64,000 bases of DNA from Roseateles aquatilis (GTDB lineage: Bacteria; Pseudomonadota; Gammaproteobacteria; Burkholderiales; Burkholderiaceae_C): positions 1,116,001 through 1,180,000 of the forward strand of contig NZ_NIOF01000001.1 of the NCBI RefSeq assembly GCF_002205645.1. Reading direction: 5' to 3'. Positions 24,584 to 33,061 of this stretch are shown piece after piece. Within the stretch, counting starts at the first letter, position 1, and every line of letters begins with the position of its first letter. Below the pieces are notes generated by a model, which did not search any database, had not been told where the DNA came from, and worked only from the letters and a program-made list of their open reading frames with translations. The position numbers were made by a program, and so were the translations under genes.

Positions 24584-26980
24584 TCAGTTGCGGACCGGTT
24601 TGCCGGTCTGCAGCATGCCCATGATTCGCTCTTGAGTCTTGGGGTGCTCGAGCAGCGAGCAGAAGTGCTTGCGCTCCAGCGACATCAGGTACTCCTCGGT
24701 CACCAGCGAGCCGGCTTCCACTTCGCCGCCGCAGACCACGTCGGCGATCAGCGAGGCCAGGTGGAAGTCGTGGGCGCTGATGAAGCCGCCGTCACGCATG
24801 TTGGCCAGTTGCGCCTTCACGGTCGCGATGCCGGAGCGGCCCGCCACCTGGAACCTGGCCTTCAGCGGCGCGCGGTAGCCGGAGTCCGCCATCGCCTTGG
24901 CCTGCGCCGTGGCGATGAACAGCAGTTCGTCCTTGTTGGGGACGATCACGTCGCTGTCCAGCAGGTAGCCCAGCTTCTGCGCTTCCAGCGCGGAGGTCGC
25001 CACCTTGGCCATCGCGGCGTTGGTGAAGCCGTCCTTCAGGAAGGCGAAGATGTCCGCGTTCGCGTTGCCGGCCGAGGCCATCTCCGCCGCGCGACGCGCG
25101 ATGTAGGTCAGGCCGCCGCCGCCCGGGATCAGGCCGACGCCCACTTCCACCAGGCCGACGTAGGACTCCATGTGCGCGACGCGACGGGCGCAGTGCACCG
25201 CCAGCTCGCAGCCGCCGCCCAGCGCCAGGCCGCGCATCGCGGCGACGACCGGCACGTTGGCATAGCGGATGCGCAGCATCATGTCCTGCAGCTTCTTCTC
25301 TTCCGGCGCGATGCCCTTGGCGCCCTTGGTCATGAAGACCGGCATCAGCGCCTCCAGGTTGGCGCCGGCGGAGAACACGTCGTCCGGCGACCAGATCACC
25401 AGGCCCTTGTACTTGGCCTCGGCGATCTCGACGGCCGTCAGCAGGCCCTCGGTCACCGTCGGGCTGATCAGGTGCAGCTTGGCGTTGATCGAGGCGATCA
25501 GCACCTCGCCGTCCAGCGACCAGACGCGCACTTCCTCGTTCTTGAACTCCTCAGTGCCGGCCTTCAGCGGCTCGACGGCGCCTTCGCCGACCAGCGCCTC
25601 GGGGAAGGCCTGGCGCTCGTACACCGGCAGCTTGGCGCGCGGCTTGAACTTGCCCTCGGCGGCGCTCCAGGAACCGTCCTTCGAATGCACGCCGCCGTTC
25701 TCGGCCACCGGGCCTTCGAACACCCAGGCGGGCAGCGGCGCCGACGACAGCGTCTTGCCGGCGTCGATGTCGGCCTTGACCCACTCGGCGACCTGCTTCC
25801 AGCCCGCCGCCTGCCACAGCTCGAACGGACCTTGCTGCGAGCCGAAGCCCCAGCGCATCGCGAAGTCGATCTCGCGCGCGGTGTCGGCGACGGTGTCCAG
25901 GTGCACGGCCACGTACTGGAACGAGTCGCGCAGGATGGACCACAGGAACTGCGCCTGCGGGTTGGTCGATTCGCGCAGCAGCTTGATGCGGTCGGCGGCC
26001 GGCTTCTTCAGCATGCGCGCGACGATCTCCTCGGCCTTGCCGCCGCCGGCGACGTATTCACCGGTGGCGAAGTCCAGCCGCTGGATGTCCTTGCCGACCT
26101 TCTTGTAGAAGCCGGCGCCGGCCTTCTGGCCCAGCGCGCCCTTCTCGATCAGGCCCGCCAGCACCTTGGGCGTGGCGTAGGTCGAATAGAACGGGTCGTC
26201 CTTCAGGTTGTCCTGCATCGTCTTGACGACGTGCGCCATCGTGTCCAGGCCCACCACGTCCGCGGTGCGGAAGGTGCCCGACGAGGCGCGACCCAGCTTC
26301 TTGCCGGTCAGGTCGTCGACGACGTCGACGGACAGGCCGAACTTCTCGGCCTCGATCATCGTGGCCATCATGCCGGCGATGCCGACGCGGTTGGCGACGA
26401 AGTTGGGCGTGTCGTTGGCGCGCACGACGCCCTTGCCGACGGCCGAGGTCACGAAGCTTTCCAGCTGGTCGATGACTTCCGGGTTGGTGGTCGGCGTGTT
26501 GATCAGCTCGACGAGGTACATGTACCGCGGCGGGTTGAAGAAGTGGATGCCGCAGAAGCGCGGCTTGATCGATTCCGGCAGGACTTCGGACAGCTTCGTG
26601 ATCGACAGGCCCGAGGTGTTGGACGCCACGATCGCGTGCGGCGCGACGAACGGCGCGATCTTCGTGTACAGGTCCAGCTTCCAGTCCATGCGCTCGGCGA
26701 TGGCCTCGATGATCAGGTCGCAGTCCTTGAGCAGCTCCAGGTGCTCCTCGTAGTTGGCCTGCTGGATCAGCGCGGCGTTCTCCGCCACGCCCAGCGGCGC
26801 CGGCTTGAGCTTCTTCAGGCCCTCGACGGCCTTGGTCACGATGCCGTTCTTGGGACCTTCCTTCGCGGGCAGGTCGAACAGCACGACCGGCACCTTCACG
26901 TTGACCAGATGGGCGGCGATCTGCGCGCCCATCACGCCGGCGCCGAGCACGGCGACCTTGCGAACTTGGAATCGACTCAT
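24584..26980 (-). CDS. fadB: 3-hydroxyacyl-CoA dehydrogenase / enoyl-CoA hydratase, inverted FadB type
   Basis: Bifunctional beta-oxidation enzyme of 798 residues with the dehydrogenase first and the hydratase second, the reverse of E. coli FadB. The NAD-binding Rossmann motif is AVLGAGVMGAQIAAHL (about 9-24); the dehydrogenase signature GIHFFNPPRYMYLVELI carries the catalytic His; the second HAD domain runs to about 400. The crotonase domain starts near 500, with SAGANLEAL and RGLALGGGCELAVHCARR. GGAGA lies 4 nt before the ATG at 26980; an in-frame reading 39 codons longer lacks support. Operon partner of the thiolase. Confidence 0.92.
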   Translation of the reverse strand: MSRFQVRKVAVLGAGVMGAQIAAHLVNVKVPVVLFDLPAKEGPKNGIVTKAVEGLKKLKPAPLGVAENAALIQQANYEEHLELLKDCDLIIEAIAERMDWKLDLYTKIAPFVAPHAIVASNTSGLSITKLSEVLPESIKPRFCGIHFFNPPRYMYLVELINTPTTNPEVIDQLESFVTSAVGKGVVRANDTPNFVANRVGIAGMMATMIEAEKFGLSVDVVDDLTGKKLGRASSGTFRTADVVGLDTMAHVVKTMQDNLKDDPFYSTYATPKVLAGLIEKGALGQKAGAGFYKKVGKDIQRLDFATGEYVAGGGKAEEIVARMLKKPAADRIKLLRESTNPQAQFLWSILRDSFQYVAVHLDTVADTAREIDFAMRWGFGSQQGPFELWQAAGWKQVAEWVKADIDAGKTLSSAPLPAWVFEGPVAENGGVHSKDGSWSAAEGKFKPRAKLPVYERQAFPEALVGEGAVEPLKAGTEEFKNEEVRVWSLDGEVLIASINAKLHLISPTVTEGLLTAVEIAEAKYKGLVIWSPDDVFSAGANLEALMPVFMTKGAKGIAPEEKKLQDMMLRIRYANVPVVAAMRGLALGGGCELAVHCARRVAHMESYVGLVEVGVGLIPGGGGLTYIARRAAEMASAGNANADIFAFLKDGFTNAAMAKVATSALEAQKLGYLLDSDVIVPNKDELLFIATAQAKAMADSGYRAPLKARFQVAGRSGIATVKAQLANMRDGGFISAHDFHLASLIADVVCGGEVEAGSLVTEEYLMSLERKHFCSLLEHPKTQERIMGMLQTGKPVRN

Positions 26981-27038
26981 GGTTTCTCCAATGAACATCT
27001 TGGGAATGCAGGGATTGCGGCGATGACGCGACGCGGCG

Positions 27039-27494
27039 TCACTCCACGCGGATCCACGTCTGTGTACGGCCGAGCAGTGGCATGCCGATGAATCCACGCA
27101 CCTCGAGCTTCTGGCCGCCGTCGATCGGACGCAGCCGCACGCGGTAGACCTTGCCGTTGCTCGGGTCGAGGATGTCGCCGCCGTCCCAGAGCTCGGTGTC
27201 GCCGGTGTTCTTCTTGACGTTGCGGATGATGGTCAGGCCGATGATGGGCTGGCCCTTGCGATCGTCGGCGCACTCGTCGCACTTGGCGCCCTGCTTGGTG
27301 GGGTCGGTGATCTTCTCGATCTTGCCGGTCATGACGCCATTGACCTCGCTGATGCGCACGGTGGAGCGCTCCTGCTTGGACTCGTCATCGATCGTCTTCC
27401 AGACGCCGACCGGCGACGTGGCGGTCTGCGCCAGCGCCAGGTTGGCGGACAGGCCGAGGCCCAGGGCGACAGCGGTGGCGAACAACGGTTTCAT
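27039..27494 (-). CDS. DUF2147 exported protein
   Basis: 151 residues with a signal peptide (MKPLFATAVALGLGLSANLALA) and a DUF2147 domain: SPVGVWKTIDDES, SEVNGVMTGKIEKI, CDECADDRKGQPIIGLTIIRN, WDGGDILDPSNGKVYRV. Members are periplasmic or envelope-associated lipocalin-like beta proteins of unknown function, often found in fad operons of Burkholderiales, as here between the acyl-CoA dehydrogenase and fadB. GGAGAGA precedes the ATG at 27494. A lipid-handling role is inferred from context. Confidence 0.85.
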   Translation of the reverse strand: MKPLFATAVALGLGLSANLALAQTATSPVGVWKTIDDESKQERSTVRISEVNGVMTGKIEKITDPTKQGAKCDECADDRKGQPIIGLTIIRNVKKNTGDTELWDGGDILDPSNGKVYRVRLRPIDGGQKLEVRGFIGMPLLGRTQTWIRVE

Positions 27495-27609
27495 CGTGTC
27501 TCTCTCCAATTTTTCTGTACGGCGGAAGGTGGCGATGTTGCGGGGACCGACGGCGCCGCGTCAAACGCGGCCGGCGGATCCCCGCGCGCCATCAGGGGCG
27601 TCGGGGGGA

Positions 27610-27639
27610 CGCGGGCGCCCCGCTCGGGGGACGCCCGCG
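27610..27639 (-). terminator. Intercistronic hairpin after the acyl-CoA dehydrogenase gene
   Basis: CGCGGGCG ... CGCCCGCG outer stem with a further CCCC/GGGG inner stem, 11 bp past the dehydrogenase stop and before the DUF2147 gene. No T-tract; may stabilise the 3' end or cause partial termination within the operon. Confidence 0.5.
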
Positions 27640-27649
27640 CCGCTGCGGG

Positions 27650-29440
27650 TCAGAACAGCGCCTCGTCCATTTCCATCAGCGGGTTCAGGCCGGCCCGGGC
27701 GGTGCGGATCAGGCTCGCGGTCTCCGGCAGCAGCTTGGCGAAGTAGAAGCGCGCGGTCGCCAGCTTGGCGGTGTAGAACGGATCGCCGCCGTCCTTCTTC
27801 TCCAGCGCCAGCTTGGCCATGCGCGCCCACATGTAGGCGAAGCACAGGTGGCCGACGACGCGCAGGTAGTCCACCGCGGCCGCGCCCACTTCGTCGGGGT
27901 TCTGGAAGGCCTTCATGCCGATCTCGGTGGTCAGCTTGGTGACCTTGTCGCCGATGTCGGCCAGCGGGTTGATGAACTCCTGCATCGCTTCGCTGGTGCC
28001 CTCTTCCTCGACGAACTCGGCGATCTTCTTGCCGAATTTCTTCAGCGTCGCGCCGTTGTTGCCCAGGATCTTGCGGCCCAGCAGGTCCAGCGACTGCACG
28101 GTGTTCGTGCCTTCGTAGATCATGTTGATGCGGGCGTCGCGGACGTACTGCTCCATGCCCCACTCGTGGATGTAGCCGTGGCCGCCGAAGACCTGCATGC
28201 AGTGCGAGGTGGCGATCCAGCCGTTGTCCGTGATGAAGGCCTTGATGATCGGGGTCAGCAGCGCGACTTCGTCCTCGCAGGCCTTGGCCTCGTCGGCGTC
28301 GTCGCTGGACAGCGCCTTGTCCAGCTGCAGCGCCACGTAGGCCGACAGCGCGCGGCCGCCTTCGGCGTAGGCGCGCGCGGTCAGCAGCATCTTGCGCACG
28401 TCGGGGTGGACGATGATCGGATCGGCCGGCTTGTCCGGCGCCTTCGGGCCCGACAGCGCACGCATCTGGATGCGGTCCTTGGCGTAGGCGACGGCGTTCT
28501 GGTACGCCACCTCGGTCAGGCCCAGCGACTGGTTGCCGACGCCCAGGCGGGCGGCGTTCATCATCACGAACATCGCTTGCAGGCCCTTGTTGGGCTGGCC
28601 GACCAGCGTGCCGACGGCGCCGTCCAGCACGATCTGCGCGGTGGCGTTGCCATGGATGCCCATCTTGTGTTCCAGGCCGCCGCAGTAGACCGGGTTGCGC
28701 TCGCCGATGGCGCCGTCCGCGCCCACCTTGAACTTGGGCACGATGAAGAGCGAGATGCCCTTGGAGCCTTGCGGCGCGTCCGGCAGGCGGGCCAGCACCA
28801 GGTGGATGATGTTCTCGGCCAGGTCGTGCTCGCCGGCGGAGATGAAGATCTTCTGGCCGGTGATCTTGTAGGTGCCGTCGCCCTGCGGCTCGGCCTTGGA
28901 ACGCAGCAGGCCCAGGTCGGTGCCGCAATGCGGCTCGGTCAGGCACATGGTGCCGGTCCACACGCCCGAGGTCAGCTTGGGCAGGTACAGCGACTTCTGC
29001 TCCGGCGTGCCGTGCGCGTGCAGCGCCTCGTAGGCGCCGTGGCTCAGGCCCGGGTACATCGTCCAGGCCTGGTTGGCCGAGTTCATCATCTCGTACATGC
29101 ACTGGTTGAGCAGGATCGGCAGCCCCTGGCCACCGTACTCGGGGTCGCAGGACAGCGCGGGCCAGCCGCCTTCGACGTACTGCGCGTAGGCTTCCTTGAA
29201 GCCCTTGGGCGCCTTGACCTCGTGCGTGGTCTTGTCCAGCGTGCAACCCTCGGCGTCGCCCGACAGGTTGATCGGCGCGATCACCTCGGCGGCGAACTTG
29301 CCGCCCTCTTCCAGCACGGCGTTGATGGTGTCCTCATCGACCTCGGCATGCGCGGGCAGCAGCTTCAGCTCGTCGACCGCGTGCAGCAGCTCGTGCAGCA
29401 CGAACTTCATGTCGCGCAGGGGCGGGTTGTACTGAGGCAT
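27650..29440 (-). CDS. Acyl-CoA dehydrogenase, large (~600 residue) type
   Basis: FAD enzyme of the first beta-oxidation step, making trans-2-enoyl-CoA. 596 residues, the long class with an extra C-terminal domain (AcdB/DmdC-like) rather than the ~380-residue class. Seen: the FAD/substrate segment GTMCLTEPHCGTDLG (about 160-175), KIFISAGEHDLAENI, the FAD-contacting QVFGGHGYIHEWGMEQYVRDARI with the expected active-site acid region, and YEGTNTVQSLDLLGRKIL. GGAGA lies 7 nt before the ATG. Directly follows the TetR gene in the operon (54-bp gap). Confidence 0.92.
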   Translation of the reverse strand: MPQYNPPLRDMKFVLHELLHAVDELKLLPAHAEVDEDTINAVLEEGGKFAAEVIAPINLSGDAEGCTLDKTTHEVKAPKGFKEAYAQYVEGGWPALSCDPEYGGQGLPILLNQCMYEMMNSANQAWTMYPGLSHGAYEALHAHGTPEQKSLYLPKLTSGVWTGTMCLTEPHCGTDLGLLRSKAEPQGDGTYKITGQKIFISAGEHDLAENIIHLVLARLPDAPQGSKGISLFIVPKFKVGADGAIGERNPVYCGGLEHKMGIHGNATAQIVLDGAVGTLVGQPNKGLQAMFVMMNAARLGVGNQSLGLTEVAYQNAVAYAKDRIQMRALSGPKAPDKPADPIIVHPDVRKMLLTARAYAEGGRALSAYVALQLDKALSSDDADEAKACEDEVALLTPIIKAFITDNGWIATSHCMQVFGGHGYIHEWGMEQYVRDARINMIYEGTNTVQSLDLLGRKILGNNGATLKKFGKKIAEFVEEEGTSEAMQEFINPLADIGDKVTKLTTEIGMKAFQNPDEVGAAAVDYLRVVGHLCFAYMWARMAKLALEKKDGGDPFYTAKLATARFYFAKLLPETASLIRTARAGLNPLMEMDEALF

Positions 29441-29494
29441 GAGGAACTCTCCTGACGTTGGTTCTAAGGGTGGGATAGCGGAAACTCGGCCGGC

Positions 29495-30244
29495 TCAGGC
29501 GCGCTTGCGGCCCGCGCCCGGCGCGGCCGCGGCGCTCGGCGCCGACGGAGACTTGGGTTGCCGGGCCTGCGCGTCCGCGGTGCGGCCGGCCGGCGTGGCG
29601 AAACTGTCGAGGATGCGTTCCAGCCCCGTGCGGGCACGCGCCAACGCGCCCGGGCTGCGCAGGAAACGCGCGTCGTGATGCAGGGACAGGATCAGCCCGT
29701 GCATCTCGAACAGGATCTGGTCCGGGTCCGCGCCCGGCACGAGGTGGCCGCAGTCCTGCGCCAGCAGGATGGCCTTGCGGATCGCGGCGTGCCAGTCGCG
29801 CACCATGCCGACCAGCGCCTCGCGCACCGGCCCGGGCCGGTCGTCGAACTCGACCGCGCCGCTGATGTAGATGCAGCCCGAGTCCACCTCCAGCGAGGTG
29901 CGGTGCACCCAGCGCTCGAACAGCGCGCGCAGGCGCGGCAGGCCGCGCGGCTGGCGGATCGCGGCGTAGAAGACCTCTTCCTCGAACTTGGCGTGATACT
30001 CGCGCACCACCGCGATCTGCAGTTCCTCGCGCGAGCCGAAATGGGCGAACACGCCGGACTTGCTCATCTTCGTCACGTCGGCGAGCGCGCCGATGGACAG
30101 CCCCTCCAGCCCCATGTGCGACGCCAGTCCCAGCGCGGCGTCCAGGATGGTGGCGCGGGTCTGCTGGCCCTTCTGCAGCGAACGCGTGCCGCGGCGAGCC
30201 GTCGCGGCGGGCTTGGAAGCGATGAAGGGGGAGGAGGTGGACAC
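29495..30244 (-). CDS. TetR-family regulator of the fad operon
   Basis: 249 residues from a GTG at 30244. The HTH is residues about 35-75 (GLEGLSIGALADVTKMSKSGVFAHFGSREELQ); the rest is the ligand-binding domain, with a low-complexity Ala/Pro/Arg tail. The GTG start places the palindrome at 30265-30276 just upstream of translation, as expected for autoregulation; a longer ATG reading (30307) would run through the palindrome. It heads the whole beta-oxidation operon. TetR repressors of fatty-acid degradation released by acyl-CoA are known in betaproteobacteria; identity with a named one is not claimed. Confidence 0.85.
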   Translation of the reverse strand: MSTSSPFIASKPAATARRGTRSLQKGQQTRATILDAALGLASHMGLEGLSIGALADVTKMSKSGVFAHFGSREELQIAVVREYHAKFEEEVFYAAIRQPRGLPRLRALFERWVHRTSLEVDSGCIYISGAVEFDDRPGPVREALVGMVRDWHAAIRKAILLAQDCGHLVPGADPDQILFEMHGLILSLHHDARFLRSPGALARARTGLERILDSFATPAGRTADAQARQPKSPSAPSAAAAPGAGRKRA

Positions 30245-30260
30245 GGTGCCCGGAATAATA

Positions 30261-30280
30261 AAACGAACGATCGTTCTATT
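30261..30280. promoter_or_regulatory. Palindromic operator, probable TetR site for the fad operon
   Basis: Perfect 12-bp palindrome GAACGATCGTTC at 30265-30276 within AAACGAACGATCGTTCTATT, in an AT-rich patch about 20 bp before the TetR start. No second copy is seen between later genes of the operon, so this site would control all seven genes. The remaining 30281-30514 gap must hold the divergent promoter for the chemosensory cluster, but no clear box is seen. Confidence 0.75.
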
Positions 30281-30514
30281 TTGCAGACTTCCACCCCGGA
30301 AACGCAATCCTTGACCACCCTTTTTTAGTGTCCGGGACCTAAAAGTCTCGACGAGTGGCGCGACCCGCTCGTGAATCTAGGGTTTACCCACCCCCTGTTT
30401 GTGCTGATTCTGCGCGACTCTGGCGAGCCACCTGCCCAGAGGAGGTCCAGTGACCTTCGGCAACGCCCGCGCGGGAGTCGCGGGCATAGACTGGCAAAAA
30501 AGGGAGCCAGAAGA

Positions 30515-31009
30515 ATGCACAAGCCATCGAATGGCGTGATTCGGATTCTGGTGTGTCGGGTTCAATCCCGGCTTTGCGGCCTGCCGCTGCAGGATGTGGA
30601 GGAGACGCTGCGTCCGCAGCCGTTGCGTCCGCTCGCGGCGCCGGTCGTGCATGTCCAGGGTCTCGCGCGCATCCGCGGCGATTGGCTGCCGGTCGTCGAT
30701 CTGGCGGGCCTGCTGGGCCTGGCCGCGGCGCCGGTGCATCGGTACGTGCTGCTGCGCGCGGGCGGCCATCGCGTGGTGCTGGCCGTGGCGGAGGTGCTGG
30801 GCGTGCACACGCTCCCCGCCGAGGCGGCGCGCGCCCTCCCCCCTTTGTTGCAGGACCGCTCGCATGCCGCCGTGGCAGCGCTGGCGGAGCGCGACGACGA
30901 ATTGATCGCGGTGCTGGACCATGCCCGCCTGCTGCCCGACGACTGGCTCGCGGCGTTGTCCGCGGCGCCGGCCGCCGCCGCCGGTGCCCGCGCCGGGGCT
31001 GCCTCATGA
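30515..31009 (+). CDS. cheW: CheW-like adaptor (first copy)
   Basis: 164-residue CheW-domain protein that would couple a chemoreceptor to the CheA kinase. CheW features: LVCRVQSRLCGLPLQDVEETLRP, VHVQGLARIRGDWLPVVDLAGLLG, YVLLRAGGHRVVLAVAEVLG. The ATG at 30515 has GGGAG about 8 nt upstream. It opens an eight-gene cluster; its TGA overlaps the next ATG (ATGA). A second CheW follows two genes later, so the two adaptors may serve different array positions. Confidence 0.85.
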   Translation: MHKPSNGVIRILVCRVQSRLCGLPLQDVEETLRPQPLRPLAAPVVHVQGLARIRGDWLPVVDLAGLLGLAAAPVHRYVLLRAGGHRVVLAVAEVLGVHTLPAEAARALPPLLQDRSHAAVAALAERDDELIAVLDHARLLPDDWLAALSAAPAAAAGARAGAAS

Positions 31010-32454
31010 CGCGGCCCGAGCCGCTGGACCCCGCCCAGCTGCCGCGACTTCGCGCGTTGCTCGCCGCGCGGCTGGGGCTGCAGTTCGACGAGCGCCAGGA
31101 CAGTCGCCTGACGACGGCGCTGGGCCGCGTCGCCGGCCCGATCGGCGCGACGGCGTTGCTGGACCGGATGGAGCTGGCGCCCACGCGCGACCAGCTCGAC
31201 GCGCTGGCCGGCGAGTTGACCGTCGGCGAGACCTTCTTTTTCCGCCACCCCGAGCAGTTCGACGCGCTGCGCTTCGACCTGCTGCCCGCGCTGACGCAAC
31301 GCCTGGCCGGGGACGCGGCGCTCGCGTCCACGAAGCCGCGTCGGCTGCGCGTGCTGTCGGCCGGCTGCGCCTCGGGCGAGGAGGCCTACACGCTGGCGAT
31401 CACGCTGCAGCGCGCCGGCCTGGCGGCGCAGGGCATCGACTGGGACGTGCTGGCCGTGGACCTGAACCCGGCGGTGATCGCACGCGCGCTCGATGCCCGA
31501 TACGGTGAATGGAGCCTGCGCGCGACGCCGCCGGAGTTGCGCCACCTCTGGTTCCGCCGCGTCGACCGGCCGGCCGGTGACCCGCAGGGCGCGACACCGG
31601 ACGGCGACGCGTGGAGGCCGCTGCCGTCCATCCGCGAGCGCGTGCGCTTCGAGCCCCGCCACCTCGGCCTGCCCGATCCGCTCTTCTGGGCGCCGGGCAG
31701 CTTCGACGTCATCTTTTGCCGCAATGTGTTGATGTACCTGGAGCCGGGCGCGCTGAGCCAGGCGATCCGCAACCTCACCGGCGCGCTGGCGCCGGGCGGC
31801 GTGCTGTTCCTGGGCCATGCCGAGACGCTGCGCGGCCACACCGACGCGCTGGCGCTGCGGCAATCGCGCGGCTGCTTTTTCTATCAACGCGACGCCGCCC
31901 ACGAGGCCCGGCGCGAATGGCCGTTCCCGTGGCCGCCGATGTCGCAGGCGGACGTCGGGCGCGAGCACGCGATGCCGCCCGCGCCGCCGGTCGCCCACCG
32001 CGTGGCGTCCATGGCGTCCTCCGCCGCGCCGGACACCGAGCCCGGTGAGCTGGCGCTGCTCGACGAAGCGTTGCTGCTGGTCGAGGCGGGCCAGATCGAG
32101 GACGGCCTGCGCGCCTGCTCGCGGCTGATCTCGCCGACGACGCCGGCCGGCTTGCAGGCCGAGGTCTTCTTCCTGCAGGCGCTGGCGATGGAGGAGCGCG
32201 GCCAACTACCCGCCGCCGAATGGAATCACCAGCGCGCCGCCGCCAAGGATGCCGGCTTCGCGATGCCGCACCTGCGGCTGGGACTGCTGGCGCGCCGGCG
32301 CGGCGAGGTCGTCGCGGCACGGCGCGAACTGCGTCGCGCGCTGGAGCTGCTCGACGGCGAATCGGAGGACCGGCTGCGGCGCTTCGGTGGCGGCTTCGAA
32401 CGTGACGACCTGCGGCGCCTGTGCCGCGACGAGATCGGGGAGGCCCGCGCATGA
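31006..32454 (+). CDS. cheR: CheR methyltransferase with C-terminal TPR-like region
   Basis: 482 residues. SAM-dependent methyltransferase that methylates receptor glutamates. CheR motifs: GETFFFRHPEQFD, SAM-binding VLSAGCASGEEAYTLAI, VDLNPAVIARAL and FDVIFCRNVLMYL. After a linker (about 290-345) the C-terminal 130 residues are helical and TPR-like (LALLDEALLLVEAGQIEDGL..., EVFFLQALAMEERGQLPAAEWNHQRA). This matches the WspC type used in non-flagellar chemosensory systems. Overlaps both neighbours by ATGA. Confidence 0.92.
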   Translation: MTRPEPLDPAQLPRLRALLAARLGLQFDERQDSRLTTALGRVAGPIGATALLDRMELAPTRDQLDALAGELTVGETFFFRHPEQFDALRFDLLPALTQRLAGDAALASTKPRRLRVLSAGCASGEEAYTLAITLQRAGLAAQGIDWDVLAVDLNPAVIARALDARYGEWSLRATPPELRHLWFRRVDRPAGDPQGATPDGDAWRPLPSIRERVRFEPRHLGLPDPLFWAPGSFDVIFCRNVLMYLEPGALSQAIRNLTGALAPGGVLFLGHAETLRGHTDALALRQSRGCFFYQRDAAHEARREWPFPWPPMSQADVGREHAMPPAPPVAHRVASMASSAAPDTEPGELALLDEALLLVEAGQIEDGLRACSRLISPTTPAGLQAEVFFLQALAMEERGQLPAAEWNHQRAAAKDAGFAMPHLRLGLLARRRGEVVAARRELRRALELLDGESEDRLRRFGGGFERDDLRRLCRDEIGEARA

Positions 32455-33047
32455 CCGAGGACATCCGCCGGCAGTTGGGCGAATGGCGAGACAACTTCGA
32501 CCGCGCCTTCGCCGATCCGCAACGCCACCGCGACGACGACGCCGCGGTCGACGTGCTGGGCATACGGATTGCCGGCGACCCGTTCGCCCTGAACTTGGCC
32601 GATCTGGCCGGACTGATGCCCGCCATGACCGCCGCCCCCTATCCCGCCACCGCGCCCGGGCTGCTCGGTCTGATCGGCCATCAGGGCCAGGTGTTGCCCC
32701 TGTACGACCTGCAGGCGCTGATGGGCCGCGGCCCGGCGCCGACGACGCGCTGGTGGGTGGTGGCGCGCGCGGCGCCGCTGGCGCTGGCCGTCGAGGACTT
32801 CGAGGGCCAGTGGCGGCTCGCCCAGGGCGACCGGCTGCAGCAGAGCGACGCCACCGGCACCGGCTGGGCGGTGCGCTGCGGCGGCGCGCTGCGCCCGTTG
32901 ATCGAGCTGGACGACGTGATCGCCGGCGTGGCGGGCGACCTGAACGGACATCACGACACGGGCCACGAGGCCGGCCGCGCCGTCACCGGAGCGGCCGCGG
33001 CGACCTCGGCGACCGGCGACACGATCACCGACAAGATCGACCATTGA
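32451..33047 (+). CDS. cheW: CheW-like adaptor (second copy)
   Basis: 198 residues. CheW features: VLGIRIAGDPFALNLADLAGLMP, APGLLGLIGHQGQVLPLYDLQALMG, RWWVVARAAPLALAVEDFEG. It has an N-terminal helix of about 30 residues and an Ala/Thr/His-rich tail that the first CheW lacks. The ATGA overlap with cheR fixes the start. Corresponds in position and type to WspD of Pseudomonas Wsp. Confidence 0.85.
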   Translation: MTEDIRRQLGEWRDNFDRAFADPQRHRDDDAAVDVLGIRIAGDPFALNLADLAGLMPAMTAAPYPATAPGLLGLIGHQGQVLPLYDLQALMGRGPAPTTRWWVVARAAPLALAVEDFEGQWRLAQGDRLQQSDATGTGWAVRCGGALRPLIELDDVIAGVAGDLNGHHDTGHEAGRAVTGAAAATSATGDTITDKIDH

Positions 33048-33061
33048 TAGGGAGAGCGTTC